A stretch of 9,394 nt of DNA from Bacteroidales bacterium UBA6207. Its GTDB lineage: Bacteria; Bacteroidota; Bacteroidia; Bacteroidales; F082. The stretch is taken from assembly GCA_002421995.1 (NCBI GenBank), contig DISP01000096.1, positions 16,772 to 26,165 of the forward strand, read 5' to 3'. The position numbers were made by a program, and so were the translations under genes. This document shows, piece by piece, positions 6,576 through 9,394 of this stretch. Every line of letters starts with the position of its first letter. The stretch's first letter is position 1. Under the pieces are notes generated by a model, which was not told where the DNA came from, made no database searches, and worked only from the letters and a program-made list of their open reading frames with translations.

Positions 6576-6755
6576 ATGTCAGATAATCAACATATTACCT
6601 CCCTCCTCCAACACCCGGCTTTTTTCACAAAGAAGCAGCTTGGGATAAGCTTTGGCAAGTGGGTCGTTTTGGCAGCTTGGCGGCAGTGCAAAGTTTTTTC
6701 GGACACCGGAAACAGACATATTTTCCGGCTGGGGAAAAACGATTTTGAGCGTTGA
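6576..6755 (+). CDS. possible 59-aa leader protein
   Basis: ATG 6576 lies 38 nt after the -7 element and opens a 59-codon frame to TGA 6753-6755. The product (MSDNQHITSLLQHPAFFTKK...) is basic, rich in Gln, His, Arg and Lys, has no signal peptide and matches nothing I recognise. The first ATG after a strong promoter is in its favour; short length and lack of a visible ribosome site are against it. It could be a translated leader, a relic of a longer gene, or chance. Confidence 0.3.
   Translation: MSDNQHITSLLQHPAFFTKKQLGISFGKWVVLAAWRQCKVFSDTGNRHIFRLGKNDFER
6706..6728 (+). other. hairpin in the gene E leader
   Basis: CCGGAAA (6706-6712) and TTTCCGG (6722-6728) form a perfect 7-bp stem with a 9-nt loop. 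A CTGGGGAAAAA segment follows, without a T tract, so it is not a standard terminator. It lies ~110 nt before the gene E start, inside the last third of the possible 59-aa frame. Confidence 0.5.
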
Positions 6756-6839
6756 AGCCATCCGGTTTGGAATGAGGCCGAGTGGCCAAGTTTTCATCCA
6801 AAAACGTATCATGACAATAAATCTAAAAGAGAAACAAAT

Positions 6840-7805
6840 ATGAAATATAATTTTACTTTATCATTGATTCTGGTTTTGGTTTCTATGTCAACTTATTTGA
6901 CAGGGCAAGAAGTTGCTTCGACCTGGCCAGATTCCAAGCAAGGAAACGAATGGGCTGCAATAGGTTCAAAATGGTATTATCATTACGCCTACTTTATGTC
7001 TAACGGTTTCACCGCAATCGAATCTGTTGGCGACACACTTATCGGTTCAAAAACTTGCAGAAAGTTGGTTAAAACACGGTATCGCTACGAAGACCTCTTA
7101 GATTCGGTATTTGCCGAACTGCTTGGTGTTGAATATACATGCCAGGAGGGAGAAAAGGTAAATATTTATAGAAAAGGTATTTTTTATACGCTCTATGATT
7201 TCTCGGCGCAAATTGGCGACACCTGGATCGTTCCATACAGCTGGGAAACCGAATGTGATACAACGGGAATTGTAAAAGTTGTTGGCAAAGGAAACGAACT
7301 TATTGATGGCATAAGCTACGGCTACATCGAGGTTGTTGCCGAGAACGACCAGGGATGGGGATGGGGCTTTTCTCCCAGTTACGGCGAGCGTATTTATGAG
7401 CGGATAGGTTGCATGAGTTATTTGTTGCCTTACGCTAACTGCATGTTTGATATGGGTTATGAAGGCGGGCCTATCAGGTGTTTTTACAGCCCCGAAGTTG
7501 GGCTTCTTCATTTTGACGGCAATACCGATTGCGAAAAAATTTATACTTCCCTTGCCGAAAATAGGCTTTCTTCAGTGATGTTTAGATTGAGTCCCAATCC
7601 GGCGGCATCCAACGTTAAAATAACCCTCAATGATACCGACAACTATCGTGTCAGGATTTTCACAATCAACGGACTTTTGGTAAAATCGCTCGAGTTTTTC
7701 GGACACGAAACTACTCTTGACGTTTCGTTGCTTCCAAGGGGATGTTATCAGCTACAAGTCCAAAACAACAAAAGCTGTTATACAAATAAGCTTTTAAAAT
7801 ATTAG
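6840..7805 (+). CDS. secreted T9SS cargo protein
   Basis: 321 aa. The signal peptide (MKYNFTLSLILVLVSMSTYLTGQ) fixes the start. The core shows TWPDSKQ, GSKWYYH, VGDTLIGSKTCRKL, FYTLYDFSAQIGDTW, IYERIGCM and an IRCFYSPEVGLL ... DCEKIY Cys pair, parallel in order to the protein at 2269-3261. A GWGWGF run near residues 178-183 is a local oddity. Residues ~246-321 (FRLSPNPAAS ... LLPRGCYQLQV, ending TNKLLKY) fit a T9SS type A sorting domain with SPNPA in place of YPNPA. Gene E ends in TAG, followed two codons later by an in-frame TGA, and only TT separates it from the next ATG, so E and F are almost surely one operon. What the core binds or does is unknown. Confidence 0.88.
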   Translation: MKYNFTLSLILVLVSMSTYLTGQEVASTWPDSKQGNEWAAIGSKWYYHYAYFMSNGFTAIESVGDTLIGSKTCRKLVKTRYRYEDLLDSVFAELLGVEYTCQEGEKVNIYRKGIFYTLYDFSAQIGDTWIVPYSWETECDTTGIVKVVGKGNELIDGISYGYIEVVAENDQGWGWGFSPSYGERIYERIGCMSYLLPYANCMFDMGYEGGPIRCFYSPEVGLLHFDGNTDCEKIYTSLAENRLSSVMFRLSPNPAASNVKITLNDTDNYRVRIFTINGLLVKSLEFFGHETTLDVSLLPRGCYQLQVQNNKSCYTNKLLKY

Positions 7806-7807
7806 TT

Positions 7808-9394
7808 ATGAAAAAATATTCAATCATTACAATTATATGTTTATTTAACTTCTTGACCTCTATTAGTCAAGTTACTTGTGTTGTTGATAACGACAGCACC
7901 AATAGAATAGTTATTTGTGATGAAGTAACTAATTTCTATATCCCCACCTCAACAACAAAAGAATTAACTATTAAGATCAATTTTCACTTTATGCTCAAAG
8001 GCGATACTACTTTGAATTTTAGAGAATTTGACGATGGATTAGGTGACTCGACCTTTACAGCCCTTGATTTCTCAAACACTATTGTGGAAATTGCGAACGC
8101 TCGGTTGGCAGGAGGTGTTGCTCCAAATCTTCCGCAGGGAAACTCGATTCCAATACTTAATAAAAAGTATCGTCTTATTTTAACAGGTGTCTTTTTCCAT
8201 ACCGATGAAAATAATTACACATACCAAAATGCAAATGTTAATCAATTACTTACATTGTACGGAAATAATGTAGGGCATGAGGTAAACATTTTTTGGGTTT
8301 ATGATAATAATTCATCTGGCTATGCTGGTGGGGGAAAGGCGACAATGTCCGGTAATAGATGGCTATTAATAAAAGCCGCTTGGCAAAAATATCGTGATTA
8401 CGGAAATGCAGGGTTCTGGGGAGATTCTTAGGTATTATTACATGAATTAGGTCATAATTTGGGATTATATCACACCATTTTAACAAATTTTGGAGCTTGT
8501 AGTAATTATGTAGATGATTGTTGCTCCGATACTCCAAAAAGGCAAGATCTTTTAGAGCAGGGAGAACCTGACCCTTGTTGTTTATGGGGCGAAGGAAATA
8601 ATCCAGCATGTAGTAATAATATGATGGATTATACCGGTTCTTTAGCAGTAACACCAGAACAGTTGGGAAGGGTACATTATACGCTTCAAAATGAAATGTT
8701 GAATTATTTAGTAGATGATTACTGTGAACTTGACTCTACAATGCCTGAAAGTATTATTTCTGATACTGTAGTAATATGGAGAAATTCTAGGTTCCTTGAA
8801 CAAAATCTAATAATCGAATCCGGTGCTTCCTTAGAAGTAATTGACTGTTGGGTAAATATGCCTCGAAACTCAAAGATAGTTATTAAGCAAGGCGGTATGC
8901 TAATAGTGAATAATGGTAAGATAACAAATTTATGTTCAGAACCCTGGCAAGGCATCGAAGTTTGGGGCAATACCAACGCCTCACAATACGCCTTGCCCGG
9001 GCAGCCGTGTCCGCAGGGAAAATTGGTGCTTCAAAACGGTGCTACCATCGAAAATGCCTTGAATGCCGTTGCACTATGGAAACCCGGCGATTACAGCAAA
9101 TCGGGAGGCATCATCGTGGCCACGGATGCTGTTTTCAAAAACAACAAACGCTCGGTGGAGTTCATCTCCTATCAAAACTTCAATCCGGCTGTCCCCACCG
9201 AGCTTTTCGGCAATGCCAGCTATTTCACCAATTGCACCTTTACTGTGGATGAGAACTATATGATACCAAGTCCTTTCAATGCACACATAACCTTGTGGAA
9301 TGTGGACGGGGTGAGCTTCAAAGGCAACACCTTCCAAAACAGTCTGAGCGAAACACCCGGCAAAGGCATCTACTCTATTGATGCCAATTACCAG
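7808..9394 (+). pseudogene. M43-like secreted metalloprotease broken by in-frame TAG, 3' end cut by window
   Basis: A signal peptide (MKKYSIITIICLFNFLTSISQ) and ~187 further residues end at TAG 8429-8431. Directly in the same frame, with no shift, 321 open codons continue to the window edge. Counting the TAG as codon 208, HELGHNLGLYH (H212, E213, H216, H222) is the zinc site. It is followed by a DTP motif, Cys-rich segment and NNMMDY (272-275), the Met-turn, then TPEQLGRVH: the order seen in pappalysin-type (M43) peptidases. From ~300 on, short beta repeats (IWRNSRFLEQNLIIESGAS, WQGIEVWGN, GGIIVATDAVFKNN) suggest a beta-helix stalk; a sorting domain probably lies beyond the window. Without the TAG it would be an active-looking secreted protease; with it, only an inactive 207-aa stub is made. 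Sequencing error, recent nonsense mutation or read-through are all possible. GC rises from 18/60 (8881-8940) to 35/60 (8941-9000). Confidence 0.8.

Noticed and set aside
6579..6812. 77-codon minus-strand frame upstream of gene E
   Set aside because: It is opposite a leader with a strong plus-strand promoter; no start context or family match.

Overview
The window looks like an accessory region of a Bacteroidota chromosome, probably an environmental or gut Bacteroidales-like lineage. Four lines of evidence support this. Three complete proteins end in clear type IX secretion (T9SS) type A sorting domains (YPNPA/FPNPA, 'LPxGxYxxxxxxxxxxxxKLxxx') and a fourth has a close variant (SPNPA). Signal peptides often end in an 'AQ' type junction. 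Promoter-like sites follow the Bacteroidota TTG / TAnnTTTG pattern. Gene starts are preceded by A-rich sequence and lack Shine-Dalgarno sites. All genes lie on the + strand. The species cannot be named from the sequence alone.

Layout: 1-126 is a 21-bp tandem array, followed by a gene-poor stretch to 673. Gene A (674-1606) is a non-secreted-looking helical protein with a C-terminal carboxypeptidase-regulatory-like beta-sandwich, closed by a strong intrinsic terminator (1637-1669). A repeat-rich intergenic region (1671-2268) follows, holding an 8-bp tandem array, a hairpin element and a ~300-bp promoter-leader block. It leads into gene B (2269-3261, T9SS cargo) and gene C (3315-4919, predicted seven-bladed propeller T9SS cargo). 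The same intergenic composite recurs at 4926-5499 ahead of gene D (5500-6363, T9SS cargo). A third, unrelated leader of about the same length (6507-6839, good promoter, small ORF) precedes gene E (6840-7805, T9SS cargo). Two bases later comes an M43-like secreted metalloprotease frame (7808 to the window end), broken by one in-frame TAG four codons before its HELGHNLGLYH zinc site.

B, D and E are divergent members of one ~290-330 aa secreted family: signal peptide, a '[E/F]Yxx[F/M/Y]...GD' core, an 'ERIG/EGVG' motif, a late Cys pair, then the sorting domain. C carries a sorting domain clearly homologous to that of D. All these products are expected to pass the inner membrane by Sec, cross the outer membrane by T9SS, and be anchored to or released from the surface. 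Their ligands cannot be inferred.

The points most worth a second look are the duplicated promoter-leader blocks flanking the B-C pair as direct repeats, the 29-bp perfect inverted repeat, the amber-interrupted metalloprotease, and the abrupt base-composition changes inside genes D and F. Together they suggest a locus where secreted-protein modules are swapped under conserved expression and secretion ends. No CRISPR array, transposase, tRNA or rRNA was recognised.
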